Shown here in pieces: positions 6,019-13,019 of a stretch of DNA of 59,683 bases (its first letter is position 1; each line of letters begins with the position of its first letter). Source of the stretch: a virus; IMG/VR virus record IMGVR_UViG_3300030106_002282, positions 1-59,683 of that record; one strand, 5' to 3'. Under the pieces are notes generated by a model. It had not been told where the DNA came from, made no database searches, and saw only the letters and a program-made list of their open reading frames with translations. The position numbers and the translations under genes are program-made.

Positions 6019-6725
6019 ATAGACTGCGAGAAATACAAGAACAACTTGGTAATCTCTTTTCTTTGGAAGGCATGACTAATTTTAACTTCGATAAGAAGGT
6101 TGAATTAAATGCTGACCTGAAAGAGAGAATCGAGGAAGCTTCTTTTGGAAAAATGATTCATCACCCTTTATTGGTTGTTGTGCCTATGACAGATAATCCT
6201 ATATTGATAACTCAATACAACTTGCAATATGAAGCTAAGGTTCTTCAAGTGCAAGAAGCTATTGAACAAAATAATATTCATGGGTTTATCTATTTGCACG
6301 AAAGACCTTACAGGCATGATGCTTTGATAAATGCTTATGCTGAATGGTGGATTCCAGATTCCGATTTAGAATATTGGGACGTTATTGTTTCTGCTTGGAT
6401 AGACTCCGAGAATATATATGCAAATTTATCTTCTTGGAAAAGTTTATTAACAGAACAATATGCAAATCCTCATCTAATGATGGACGAAGAAGAGAAAGCC
6501 TTCTTTGATTCTTTGCCTGACGAGATAACAATATTTCGTGGTGGCATCGATGATAAAGGGTTTTCTTGGACTCTAGATAAGGATAAAGCAAATTGGTTCG
6601 CTAATAGGTTGAATCAAAACGAAGAAGTCTTTGAGAAAACAATCAATAAGAATAATGCTTTGGCATATCTTAATGGTCGTGGAGAATCAGAGATAATTTA
6701 TATTCCAGAAAAGGAGGAAGCATGA
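6015..6725 (+). CDS. Possible ADP-ribosyltransferase-like protein
   Basis: 236 aa. The C-terminal part contains, in order, ITIFRGG (about residues 174-180), GFSWTLDKDKANWFANR (about 185-201), and GRGESEIIYIP (about 222-232). Arg, then Ser-x-Thr-like, then Glu-x-Glu is the arrangement of R-S-E type ADP-ribosyltransferases, and several phages use such enzymes to modify host RNA polymerase early in infection. I infer this from the pattern only. The N-terminal 170 residues are not recognised. No signal peptide or membrane segment. Confidence 0.45.
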   Translation: MNRLREIQEQLGNLFSLEGMTNFNFDKKVELNADLKERIEEASFGKMIHHPLLVVVPMTDNPILITQYNLQYEAKVLQVQEAIEQNNIHGFIYLHERPYRHDALINAYAEWWIPDSDLEYWDVIVSAWIDSENIYANLSSWKSLLTEQYANPHLMMDEEEKAFFDSLPDEITIFRGGIDDKGFSWTLDKDKANWFANRLNQNEEVFEKTINKNNALAYLNGRGESEIIYIPEKEEA

Positions 6726-6853
6726 AACTTACTAAATCACAAAAAGAAATGCTTATATTTGCTTTGAATATTGTGCTAAAAAATTATTGTTCAACACAAC
6801 AAGACGAGCAAAGATACGCAGATTTAATTAAACATATTAAGGAGGAAGCATGA
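6722..6853 (+). CDS. Small hypothetical protein
   Basis: 43 aa starting MKLTKSQKEMLIFALN. It overlaps the previous stop by ATGA and has the Shine-Dalgarno AAGGAGGAAGC. Predicted helical, with no known family. The identical Shine-Dalgarno context is reused for the next gene. Confidence 0.6.
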   Translation: MKLTKSQKEMLIFALNIVLKNYCSTQQDEQRYADLIKHIKEEA

Positions 6854-7008
6854 AACTTGGAGATTATGATTTTTCTTTATCTTTCAGAATAGAAGTTCGC
6901 AATAACGACAAGGAGGAAACTCTTCTTCATGTTGAAGATAGCAGACATTTATCTGATAAAACACTTCTAGCAATTATGGAGGATATTGCAGAAATAAAAA
7001 CAAAATAA
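6850..7008 (+). CDS. Small hypothetical protein
   Basis: 52 aa, acidic, starting MKLGDYDFSLSFRIE. It overlaps the previous stop by 4 bases and is the last gene before a strong intrinsic terminator, so it closes the early plus-strand unit. No family is recognised. Confidence 0.6.
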   Translation: MKLGDYDFSLSFRIEVRNNDKEETLLHVEDSRHLSDKTLLAIMEDIAEIKTK

Positions 7009-7014
7009 AATTAA

Positions 7015-7055
7015 GGCGGTAGCTACTTTAACGAGTAGCTACCGCCTTTTTTTTT
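7015..7055 (+). terminator. Strong intrinsic terminator
   Basis: GGCGGTAGCTACT (7015-7027) pairs perfectly with AGTAGCTACCGCC (7034-7046), 13 bp, loop TTAACG, followed by nine T residues (7047-7055). It ends the early plus-strand unit 6 bases after the last stop codon. Confidence 0.95.
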
Positions 7056-7108
7056 GGTCTGAATATTGTGAATAACTCTTGTATCTTGCTTCCTGGGTTG
7101 CATCCTGG

Positions 7109-7129
7109 AAAAAAAATATTCACTAGTGA
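7109..7129 (-). repeat. Dispersed palindromic motif
   Basis: Minus-strand reading TCACTAGTGAATATTTTTTTT; perfect core, with three bases missing from the tail compared with the commonest form. Confidence 0.75.
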
Positions 7130-7204
7130 TATATATTTACTGCGTTCTAGCGTGGGTGTTTTTTTACAGCTAAAAACACAACAAAATTAATTTTAGTTCC
7201 TGCG

Positions 7205-7220
7205 TGAATAATATTTTTTT
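7205..7220 (+). repeat. Half copy of the dispersed motif
   Basis: GTGAATAATATTTTTT without the left half of the palindrome, directly next to the DnaA boxes. Confidence 0.5.
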
Positions 7221-7224
7221 TACC

Positions 7225-7257
7225 TGTGGATAAACCTGTGGACAAACCTGTGTATAA
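7225..7257 (-). other. Three tandem DnaA boxes
   Basis: On the minus strand the sites read TTATCCACA (7225-7233, a perfect match to the E. coli box), TTGTCCACA (7237-7245, one mismatch) and TTATACACA (7249-7257, fits TTWTNCACA). They repeat with a 12-bp period, which puts all three on nearly the same face of the helix. This is a typical origin feature. Confidence 0.75.
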
Positions 7258-7549
7258 ACTGTTAATAACTCTTGCAATTTGCTATCATTTGGTGATAGAG
7301 TGGTGAATCTCTTAACAGAGACCTCCATATCTAAAAGTTAGATATTAAGAAGGGATAGTCTTTTAAGTTTCGATTTAGGATTATCCCTTCTACCAAACCC
7401 ACTAGTTTTTTCGCCTAAGAATGATAGTCGATTATAGAAATATGATAGTCGATTGTCTGTACCAAAACCTACTGCTGTGTTATTACTCCCGAACACGAAG
7501 CTCCAAACCACCAATTTTTTGTCTAAAAGGCTCTGAAAGGTAATTCTCA

Positions 7550-7570
7550 TCACCAGTGAATAATATTTTA
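7550..7570 (+). repeat. Dispersed palindromic motif
   Basis: TCACCAGTGAATAATATTTTA; one of the best matches to the consensus. Confidence 0.85.
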
Positions 7571-7615
7571 CAGATTCCGTTTGGAGCTGTGGAAATCAAC
7601 TAATCTGTGGTGTTG

Positions 7616-7629
7616 GTTTCACATGAAAC
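7616..7629. other. parS-like palindrome
   Basis: GTTTCACATGAAAC is a perfect 14-bp palindrome except for the central A/T step and differs from the core of bacterial parS (GTTTCACGTGAAAC) at one base. No parB or parA gene is visible, so any binder would be host ParB/Noc-like or the nearby ribbon-helix-helix protein. Confidence 0.4.
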
Positions 7630-7634
7630 ATAGC

Positions 7635-7663
7635 TTTCAATGTGATAGCTTTTTGCTTATAAT
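7635..7663 (+). promoter_or_regulatory. Promoter candidate giving a leaderless message
   Basis: TATAAT at 7658-7663 with a poor -35 (TTTCAA, 7635-7640) at 17-bp spacing. Transcription would start at or next to the ATG at 7670, which fits the absence of a Shine-Dalgarno there. Confidence 0.45.
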
Positions 7664-7669
7664 AATTAG

Positions 7670-7996
7670 ATGTTTGCAGTAGTAAGACACACTTATAAGA
7701 TAGATATCCCTGAACCAAACAATCCCAATTCAACTAAAAGCAAAGCTAATTGGGTACACTTGGTTTGGGTTTTTGAAAATGAAATAGATGCCATAACCTT
7801 TGCTATATCGTTGTTAGACGACCCTCTAATTAAAGCCAATGAATATATGTTGGACTCGGCTATCAATCAACTAGAAAAGGATAGGTATTATCAATTGGGT
7901 AGAGAGTCAGTAGCTATTGCGGAAGTACAGGAATCTCCTGTAATTATATATAAAGATTTAGAAGAGGTAATTGAAGATGAAGAATCTATTCATTAG
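7670..7996 (+). CDS. Hypothetical protein, probably leaderless
   Basis: 108 aa. No family is recognised. It has an aromatic stretch (NWVHLVWVFENEIDAITF, about residues 28-45) and an acidic C-terminus. No ribosome binding site is present and a perfect TATAAT lies 7 bases before the ATG, so the mRNA probably begins at the start codon. Its end overlaps the next gene by 26 bases. The position right beside the origin-like region and upstream of a DNA-binding protein suggests an early regulatory unit. Confidence 0.7.
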   Translation: MFAVVRHTYKIDIPEPNNPNSTKSKANWVHLVWVFENEIDAITFAISLLDDPLIKANEYMLDSAINQLEKDRYYQLGRESVAIAEVQESPVIIYKDLEEVIEDEESIH

Positions 7997-8228
7997 GTGT
8001 TCGCAAGAGACTTATGAACTTGCTCATGCACTTGCAAAGAAAGAAAGTCGTTCCCTAAACAAACAAATAATCCACATGATACACAACGAAGCCGATGTAA
8101 AGGGTGTTGAACTTGAAGAAGATACTGCTGAAGAAGAAGGTAAAATGATTTATTCTGGCAGTTTACCTGAACCTGCTAAAGGTTTGTCAAGGCTTGTTGA
8201 AACAAAGACACAGGACTTTCCTGATTAA
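7971..8228 (+). CDS. Arc-like ribbon-helix-helix DNA-binding protein
   Basis: 85 aa. The first 45 residues (IRCSQETYELAHALAKKE, then SRSLNKQIIHMIHNEAD) have the beta-strand, helix, turn, helix pattern of Arc/MetJ-type repressors: a short basic strand, then LAKKESRSLNKQI as in Arc. A possible alternative start is the second Met (residue 3). The C-terminal half is acidic and flexible. It may bind the palindromic repeats clustered in the origin region. Its 3' end overlaps the convergent gene at 8176 by 53 bases. Confidence 0.6.
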   Translation: MKMKNLFIRCSQETYELAHALAKKESRSLNKQIIHMIHNEADVKGVELEEDTAEEEGKMIYSGSLPEPAKGLSRLVETKTQDFPD

Positions 8229-8715
8229 CATACCAAAAATCTAGCAAAGCGTTAGCACACTCAGAAGTAGTAGCTATCTGGGAAGCGTTTACTCGGTTGG
8301 GGTTATCCGACATGATTCTCCAAAAAACTTTTTCTTTTTCGCCACCGCAGACATCCTTAATCAATCTTTGAACTCCTATCAAGATACAGGCTTTTGGGAC
8401 AGGCTTGGTGTAATTACTTTCACCAGTGAATAATATTTTTTCTAACCCTGGTGCACTCGCAAAACATCCCGATTGGGAAATAATACCTAGATATTTGTTG
8501 CAGACGTTGTGTTGTTTTGCATCCAGATAATCTTCATGGAACATTACGTCTATGATGTGTTGGTCAAGGACAATGGCTCTGCCTAGTTTTGTTTCATCTA
8601 TTGACCGCACACAGACTTTGTGACGTTCATGCAGGTTTGGACTGCCGACATCGTTTAGATGCAGGGTTTCAGTCGAAATCCCAATCGTAGTCGTCTTGGA
8701 CTTCTTCGGCTTCAT
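8176..8715 (-). CDS. Hypothetical protein downstream of the primase-helicase
   Basis: 179 aa from the ATG at 8715, chosen because GGGAGG lies just before it; an upstream ATG at 8727 overlaps the Shine-Dalgarno. It contains several Cys and His residues (QHNVCNKYLGIISQSGCF, DVCGGEKEKVF, TSECAN) that could bind metal. It is encoded in the same direction as the primase-helicase and starts inside its last 47 bases, so the two are co-expressed. A perfect copy of the dispersed motif (8420-8440) lies inside the gene. Function is unknown. Confidence 0.7.
   Translation of the reverse strand: MKPKKSKTTTIGISTETLHLNDVGSPNLHERHKVCVRSIDETKLGRAIVLDQHIIDVMFHEDYLDAKQHNVCNKYLGIISQSGCFASAPGLEKILFTGESNYTKPVPKACILIGVQRLIKDVCGGEKEKVFWRIMSDNPNRVNASQIATTSECANALLDFWYVNQESPVSLFQQALTNL
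8420..8440 (+). repeat. Dispersed palindromic motif
   Basis: TCACCAGTGAATAATATTTTT, a full-length copy inside the coding region at 8176-8715. Its presence in coding sequence argues for selection at the DNA level. Confidence 0.85.
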
Positions 8716-10429
8716 CGTACCTCCCATTTACAGGGTTGAAAGTAAGGTCTGTCGTACCACATTTAGCACTCCATCCCCACCTAGCTTTCCATACATTAAT
8801 ACTAACATTATCTTTTCCTCTGAAAACTGTCAATCCCATATCTGCTTTACTAAACCAAGCCATAGATTTAGCTATATCAACTCCTGTCACTAGCTGTTTT
8901 TTGCCTCTGTCCGCAGGTTTTGTTGGGTGTGAAACAAAGAAGCAACATACGTCATGTTGTTTGCAAAATAATTGTACTTTCGTGAGCATATCGCTAACCA
9001 TATCCGTTTCTAAACCTTTGTAGTCGGTCTGAATAAAGTTAAAAGGGTCTATGACTAGTATTCTTATGCCATATCTCATTACTGCACTTGCTCCCTTCTC
9101 TAATATGCTTTCAATCGTTGGCAATCCTCCATCTTGATAATCTTGAAATAGTATATGTTCAGTAATCCAATTTTCCGCAAAGTCTTTTTCCTCTTGAGTC
9201 ATGCGTTGATTCTGTCCTTCAAAGAAAGGTTTACCCACCAGACATTGTGCTATTTGCACACTATGAAGCGTTGGCGGTTTTTCAAACGAACAGAAACAAG
9301 TTTTCCATCCGTGAGTTTTGGCTACGTTTACTACTATTTGGTCTATAAATGCTGACTTTCCATCTCCTGGATAGCCTGTGACTACGTTTAAATAGCCTGT
9401 CTGTAAGGTAAATAATTCATCAACTGAAGCAATTCCTGTGCTAACTCCTCTAGGTTTACCCTGCTCATAAAGGTTTTGAAATTCATCTGAGTAATGGTCA
9501 ATACTATTTAGACCATGTAAAGGTACAGGTTCAGCGTTCAATACTTGTTCTCTGACTGTTTTTGCATCTGTTTCAGTCAATAATTCATTAGCATCTTTAC
9601 AACCTTTGTAATCTACTAAATAACATCTAGCTTTGTTGAGCCTACGAGACAACTCATCTGCTAGTATCTGCCCGTTTTCATCTGAATCTGTTGCTAAAAT
9701 TATCCTTTCTACGTCTCTAAATTTGTCTCTCTCTTCCCATACATACTTGAATCTGCCATCTTCACTAGGGTCTATCTTACTATCAGTAATTTTATTAGGT
9801 GCTCCATTAGGAACTGAGTAAACATCTATATTGGAATGTTCACGAAAAGCTTCTTTGATACTTAATTGGTCTATCTCGCCTTCAGTTATCACTATAGTTT
9901 TCTCTATTGTCGGCAAATTATCGTTGTGTATCTGCCTTCCCCACAGCTTAGTAGCGTTATTGTCCCACCAGAAATCCTTTTTCCCATTTGCGGTTCGCCA
10001 TTTGACTGCAATCGTGTTTCCAGAGTCCTGAAACGAAAAACCTATCACTGGTGAATTATTTTTTTCAGTCAATATACAACCGCAATTCTCTGCCGTTTCG
10101 ATACTAATTCCTCTGTTTTTTAACCATTCTGCTGATTTGCCGTCTGTATTATTTTTGGGTGTGGTAATAGTTTTGGGTTCTGGTTTTTTTACTACTGACA
10201 TTTGGACTCCTGTTGTTCTTGGTATTGCTCCGTTAATACCACAATGATGACAATGATATACGATAGTCTCAGCGTTTATATTTACTGATAATGGAGTATC
10301 GGTTCGGTGTTTTTTGCGGTCTTTTTGACATGATGGACAAGTTATTTTGTACTGACCATGCCCTAAATTATTTGTTTTTGGATTGATGCTGATGTGATTT
10401 TTTATTTCACTCTGCTCTTGACTTTGCAT
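8669..10429 (-). CDS. T7-type DNA primase-helicase
   Basis: 586 aa bifunctional replication protein. A zinc-binding primase head has CPSC (31-34) and CHHC (60-63). A TOPRIM domain follows with ITEGEIDQLS (about residue 180) and ATDSDENGQ (about 246). The C-terminal half is a DnaB-family helicase with Walker A GYPGDGKSAF (near 351) and LVIDPFNF downstream. The order is the same as in T7 gp4 and mitochondrial Twinkle. It should unwind and prime at the phage fork. No phage DNA polymerase is encoded, so it must work with the host polymerase. The start lies in a hairpin that exposes the Shine-Dalgarno (10426-10446). Confidence 0.95.
   Translation of the reverse strand: MQSQEQSEIKNHISINPKTNNLGHGQYKITCPSCQKDRKKHRTDTPLSVNINAETIVYHCHHCGINGAIPRTTGVQMSVVKKPEPKTITTPKNNTDGKSAEWLKNRGISIETAENCGCILTEKNNSPVIGFSFQDSGNTIAVKWRTANGKKDFWWDNNATKLWGRQIHNDNLPTIEKTIVITEGEIDQLSIKEAFREHSNIDVYSVPNGAPNKITDSKIDPSEDGRFKYVWEERDKFRDVERIILATDSDENGQILADELSRRLNKARCYLVDYKGCKDANELLTETDAKTVREQVLNAEPVPLHGLNSIDHYSDEFQNLYEQGKPRGVSTGIASVDELFTLQTGYLNVVTGYPGDGKSAFIDQIVVNVAKTHGWKTCFCSFEKPPTLHSVQIAQCLVGKPFFEGQNQRMTQEEKDFAENWITEHILFQDYQDGGLPTIESILEKGASAVMRYGIRILVIDPFNFIQTDYKGLETDMVSDMLTKVQLFCKQHDVCCFFVSHPTKPADRGKKQLVTGVDIAKSMAWFSKADMGLTVFRGKDNVSINVWKARWGWSAKCGTTDLTFNPVNGRYDEAEEVQDDYDWDFD
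10045..10065 (+). repeat. Dispersed palindromic motif
   Basis: TCACTGGTGAATTATTTTTTT inside the primase-helicase gene. Confidence 0.75.
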
Positions 10430-10446
10430 AAGACCTCCGTTTATGC
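10426..10446 (-). promoter_or_regulatory. Shine-Dalgarno hairpin at the primase start
   Basis: On the minus strand GCATAA and TTATGC (6 bp) enclose ACGGAGGTC; the ATG (10429-10427) is in the 3' strand. The design is the same as in the plus-strand early leaders. Confidence 0.6.
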
Positions 10447-10506
10447 TGTATATACTTACTACTTAGTAGATACTTATTATTAAAACTTAGTAAGTATATA
10501 TACCTA
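10440..10506. promoter_or_regulatory. Operator-like boxes upstream of the primase
   Basis: A 67-base AT-rich gap containing repeated TACTTAGTA/CTTAGTAAG/CCTACTAAG boxes, at about 10455-10463, 10482-10492 and 10501-10510. Closely similar ACTAAGTA and ACTAGGTA boxes occur before the terminase unit (59281-59400), so a common regulator is likely. Confidence 0.5.
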
Positions 10507-10797
10507 CTAAGCACTCTCTTTAATTAAACTTTTATCAATAATATTAGCAATTTGATTTACTAATTTTTTTCTTGATAGTAAAGGATAATCTAATAATTCT
10601 TTTATACTTTTTTTTAACTCTTTTGTGTTAAGATTGTTTCTGGCACAAAGGTTTTTAAAATCTTTAGAATTAAAGTAGGAAATAGCTTTATCACAAATAG
10701 TTTTTTCTTTACTTGCGATATCTCTTATTGCTTGTTTAAGAATTGCGTAATCTAACTCTTGACTCTCCATTCCTAAATAGTAAATCATTACTTGCAC
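10507..10797 (-). CDS. Hypothetical helical protein
   Basis: 96 aa with the first ATG; shorter starts exist at the MIYYLG and MESQEL methionines and no clear Shine-Dalgarno decides between them. It is Lys-rich and helical throughout with one Cys pair. It lies upstream of the primase in the same direction and shares the divergent regulatory gap 10798-10885 with the plus-strand recombination unit. I do not recognise a family. Confidence 0.6.
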   Translation of the reverse strand: MQVMIYYLGMESQELDYAILKQAIRDIASKEKTICDKAISYFNSKDFKNLCARNNLNTKELKKSIKELLDYPLLSRKKLVNQIANIIDKSLIKESA

Positions 10798-10885
10798 ATT
10801 TGCAAGACATCAAGTAAACTCATTATCAACATCATAAAAGTTGGAGCTTATATGTTTAATTTAAATTTAATAATGGAGAATAAAA

Positions 10886-11341
10886 ATGCCTAATTGGTGT
10901 ATGAATAGAGTTGTAATATCTGGCTCAGAAGAAGATATAAAAAAACTAAAAGAGCAAGTTTCCTCAGAAGATTCTGCTTTAGATTTTAACAAGATAGTAC
11001 CTAGTCCTGATTGGAAGAATATTCCTAATGAAAAAGGACAATTACCCAAACCTGAAGAGTTAAAAAATGGAAATGGAGAAGTAATAGCTATTACTCATAA
11101 CTTTCCTGATGGCACTAATGATACTCGTTCGTACGATTGGCAAATTAAAAATTGGGGTACTAAATGGAATGTTAGTAATGTGGATGTAGTAGCAGAAGAT
11201 TCAGACTCTATAGAGTTTGAGTTTGATACTGCATGGTCTCCACCTGAACCAATTATTTTAAAACTAAGAGAACTTTATCCTGATGTATCTATATCAGCTT
11301 TCTTTGATGAACCTGGTATGCAAATAGGAGGATATTACTAA
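10886..11341 (+). CDS. YubB/Api92 ferredoxin-like domain protein
   Basis: 151 aa. The opening MPNWCMNRVVISGSEEDI and the central WQIKNWGTKWN are hallmarks of the YubB/DUF1281 ferredoxin-like family found on plasmids and phages. The rest has the alternating strand pattern SIEFEFDTAWSPPEPI. No molecular function is established for the family. It is the first gene of the plus-strand recombination unit, with Shine-Dalgarno ATGGAGA before the start and a structured spacer after its stop. Confidence 0.75.
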   Translation: MPNWCMNRVVISGSEEDIKKLKEQVSSEDSALDFNKIVPSPDWKNIPNEKGQLPKPEELKNGNGEVIAITHNFPDGTNDTRSYDWQIKNWGTKWNVSNVDVVAEDSDSIEFEFDTAWSPPEPIILKLRELYPDVSISAFFDEPGMQIGGYY

Positions 11342-11355
11342 TACAATTATAAAGT

Positions 11356-11426
11356 CCTACGCTGTTATAAGCACCTGCAGGACGCTGGTTGATGCGATAT
11401 GATGCTAAACAACACCTCAGCGTAGG
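11356..11426 (+). ncRNA. Structured intergenic RNA with alternative stems
   Basis: CCTACGCTG (11356-11364) pairs perfectly with CAGCGTAGG (11418-11426). A second ACGCTG (11382-11387) can pair with the same CAGCGT, extended by GTTG (11388-11391) with CAAC (11410-11413). The two folds exclude each other, as in a regulatory switch. It lies 25 bases before the next start codon. No T-tract follows. No known class is recognised. Confidence 0.5.
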
Positions 11427-11450
11427 CATATAATTAAAAAAGGAGCATAA

Positions 11451-11693
11451 ATGAAATTTGAAATTAAAGAAGGTGTACCTCTACCAATCGGTAGGGGAAA
11501 GCCTAGAAAATATGACATACCTTTAGAGACTATGAAAGTTGGCGACCATATCTTAATTGAAATGGCAAAAACAAAAATACCTCAAGAGGTAAAAATAATT
11601 AGGAACTTTGTTTTGAGATATAGGCACAAGAACCCTAATACTAAATTCACAGTAAGACAATTAGAAGAAGGAGTTGGAATATGGAGAATGTAA
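11451..11693 (+). CDS. Conserved phage hypothetical protein
   Basis: 80 aa, starting MKFEIKEGVPLPIGRGKPRK. Short basic proteins with this opening (MKFEI-x-x-GVPLP, then a KVGD block at residues 29-32) are common in phages of Gram-negative bacteria and no function is known. The Shine-Dalgarno AAGGAG is good. It has no membrane segment. Confidence 0.75.
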   Translation: MKFEIKEGVPLPIGRGKPRKYDIPLETMKVGDHILIEMAKTKIPQEVKIIRNFVLRYRHKNPNTKFTVRQLEEGVGIWRM

Positions 11694-11845
11694 AAAAAGA
11701 AAGAATATCAATACCGCCAAACAATGAGAAGCTTTGGAGATATCTAACAGAAGGATTATCAGGTAGAGCAAAAGCAAATACTTTGCCTTCTTATCCTAAA
11801 AGTGAAAGTGAAAGAAAAAAAATTCAGGAGGGGAAAGATGTTTAA
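11681..11845 (+). CDS. Small basic hypothetical protein
   Basis: 54 aa, starting MENVKKERISIPPNNEKLW. It overlaps the previous gene by 13 bases and the next by 8. The Shine-Dalgarno AAGGAG is placed 7 bases before the ATG. It contains SGRAKANTLPSYPKSESERK and is probably a short nucleic-acid or protein-binding peptide; no family is recognised. Confidence 0.6.
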   Translation: MENVKKERISIPPNNEKLWRYLTEGLSGRAKANTLPSYPKSESERKKIQEGKDV

Positions 11846-12122
11846 ATATCTAATTATAGACACAGACGGAGAGGAAACTCACGTTGAGTCAAAAGAAAAA
11901 CCTGACCTCAAAGAAATGCAAGAGATGGTAGGAGGCTATATAGAGATTGTTAAGTGTAAATACAATGATGAATGGAAAACGATGATTCTTAACGAAGAAG
12001 GCAAGTTAAGAAATTTAGACTTAAACACGAAGGCTACCGAAATGTACTCTAATAATGGTATCGGAATACCTGATGTTATTGTTGGCACAGCAATTTTATT
12101 CAAGAACTTTGACTTAGATTAA
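11838..12122 (+). CDS. Hypothetical protein
   Basis: 94 aa from the ATG at 11838, chosen because AGGAGGGG lies 7 bases before it. The N-terminus MFKYLIIDTDGEETHVESKE and the following YIEIVKCKYNDEWKTMIL suggest a compact alpha/beta domain of the DUF3846 kind, seen in many phages, but I am not certain. The next gene starts directly after its stop codon with GTG. Confidence 0.65.
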   Translation: MFKYLIIDTDGEETHVESKEKPDLKEMQEMVGGYIEIVKCKYNDEWKTMILNEEGKLRNLDLNTKATEMYSNNGIGIPDVIVGTAILFKNFDLD

Positions 12123-13019
12123 GTGAAATATACCAACGTCAATAACATACCTAAAGAAGTTGTAAGAGCCTTGCATAATGATAGCTATACCAAAGGCGAA
12201 TCTACTATTTCTGTGACAGGTTTGTTGCAACCACCACAAATAAGAATACTTAGAGAGGAGCATGACGAGAACCTAGTTTTAGACGTTTCTGACGAGATTT
12301 GGAAGTTATTAGGGCAAAGTGTTCATTCCATACTAGAACGAGCCAATATGGACTCTACAGACACTATTACAGAGGAACGTATGTATGCCACAGTAAACGG
12401 ATGGACAGTTAGTGGACAGACCGATTCTATTGCTATCGATGAAAAGATTTTAAAAGACTACAAAGTGACTAGTAGTTGGACAGTTGTAAACGCTATGACC
12501 GAAGGCAAGAAAGAATGGGAACAACAGTTGAATTGTTATGATTGGTTATACCGCCAGAACTATCCAGAAAATACTATTCACCAGTTAAATATTATTACAA
12601 TCAACAGAGACTGGAGCAAAAATCAATATCAACGTAGTGGCGGGAACTATCCGTCTGCTCCTGTATCTGTAATCCAAATTCCTAAATGGAGTGATAAACA
12701 GCAAGAAAGGTTTATCCAAGAAAGAGTTTCAATCCACCAAAACGCTGAAGCTGATTATCTAGTCAGCAAGGAATTACCACCTTGTACTGAAGTGGAACAA
12801 TGGAGAAGAAAAGATACTTATCGAGTTATGAAAAAAGGTCGGAAGTCTGCCCTGCGTGTATTGGAGACACAGGAATTAGCCGATGAGTATATAGATGGAC
12901 ACGATGATAAGAATTTAACTATCGAGTTTCTGCAAGGAGAAGCGATACGTTGTAAGGATTATTGTGATGTGTCTGAATTTTGTAATCAATATCAACAGGA
13001 GAAACTTGATGTCAGATGA
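12123..13019 (+). CDS. PD-(D/E)XK nuclease, RecB-like
   Basis: 298 aa, start GTG. The pattern LLGQSVHSILERAN (about residues 73-86), VSGQTDSIAIDEK (about 100-112) and LKDYKVTSSWTV (about 114-125) gives the nuclease core: a helix with a conserved H, the D of GQTD, and the D-x-K of KDYKVT. Members of this RecB/Cas4-like group act as exonucleases that make single strands for annealing. Three Cys near the C-terminus (CKDYCDVSEFCNQ) plus an earlier one may hold an iron-sulfur cluster. The next gene encodes an annealing protein, so together they form a recombination pair. Confidence 0.75.
   Translation: MKYTNVNNIPKEVVRALHNDSYTKGESTISVTGLLQPPQIRILREEHDENLVLDVSDEIWKLLGQSVHSILERANMDSTDTITEERMYATVNGWTVSGQTDSIAIDEKILKDYKVTSSWTVVNAMTEGKKEWEQQLNCYDWLYRQNYPENTIHQLNIITINRDWSKNQYQRSGGNYPSAPVSVIQIPKWSDKQQERFIQERVSIHQNAEADYLVSKELPPCTEVEQWRRKDTYRVMKKGRKSALRVLETQELADEYIDGHDDKNLTIEFLQGEAIRCKDYCDVSEFCNQYQQEKLDVR

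Larger units (their letters stand above)
7056..7669. other. Non-coding region, candidate replication origin
   Basis: About 610 AT-rich bases with no convincing gene, placed where transcription units meet. Contents: two copies of AATAACTCTTG (7070-7080 and 7264-7274); three tandem DnaA boxes (7225-7257); copies of the dispersed palindromic motif at 7109-7129 and 7550-7570 plus a half copy at 7205-7220; a short hairpin CTATCA/TGATAG near 7282; and a parS-like palindrome at 7616-7629. A 71-aa minus-strand frame (7338-7553) is open but overlaps repeats and has no ribosome binding site. Confidence 0.6.

Noticed and set aside
7338-7553. 71-aa minus-strand open frame in the origin region
   Set aside because: No ribosome binding site, low-complexity repeated phrases, and overlap with the dispersed motif; the region reads better as non-coding.
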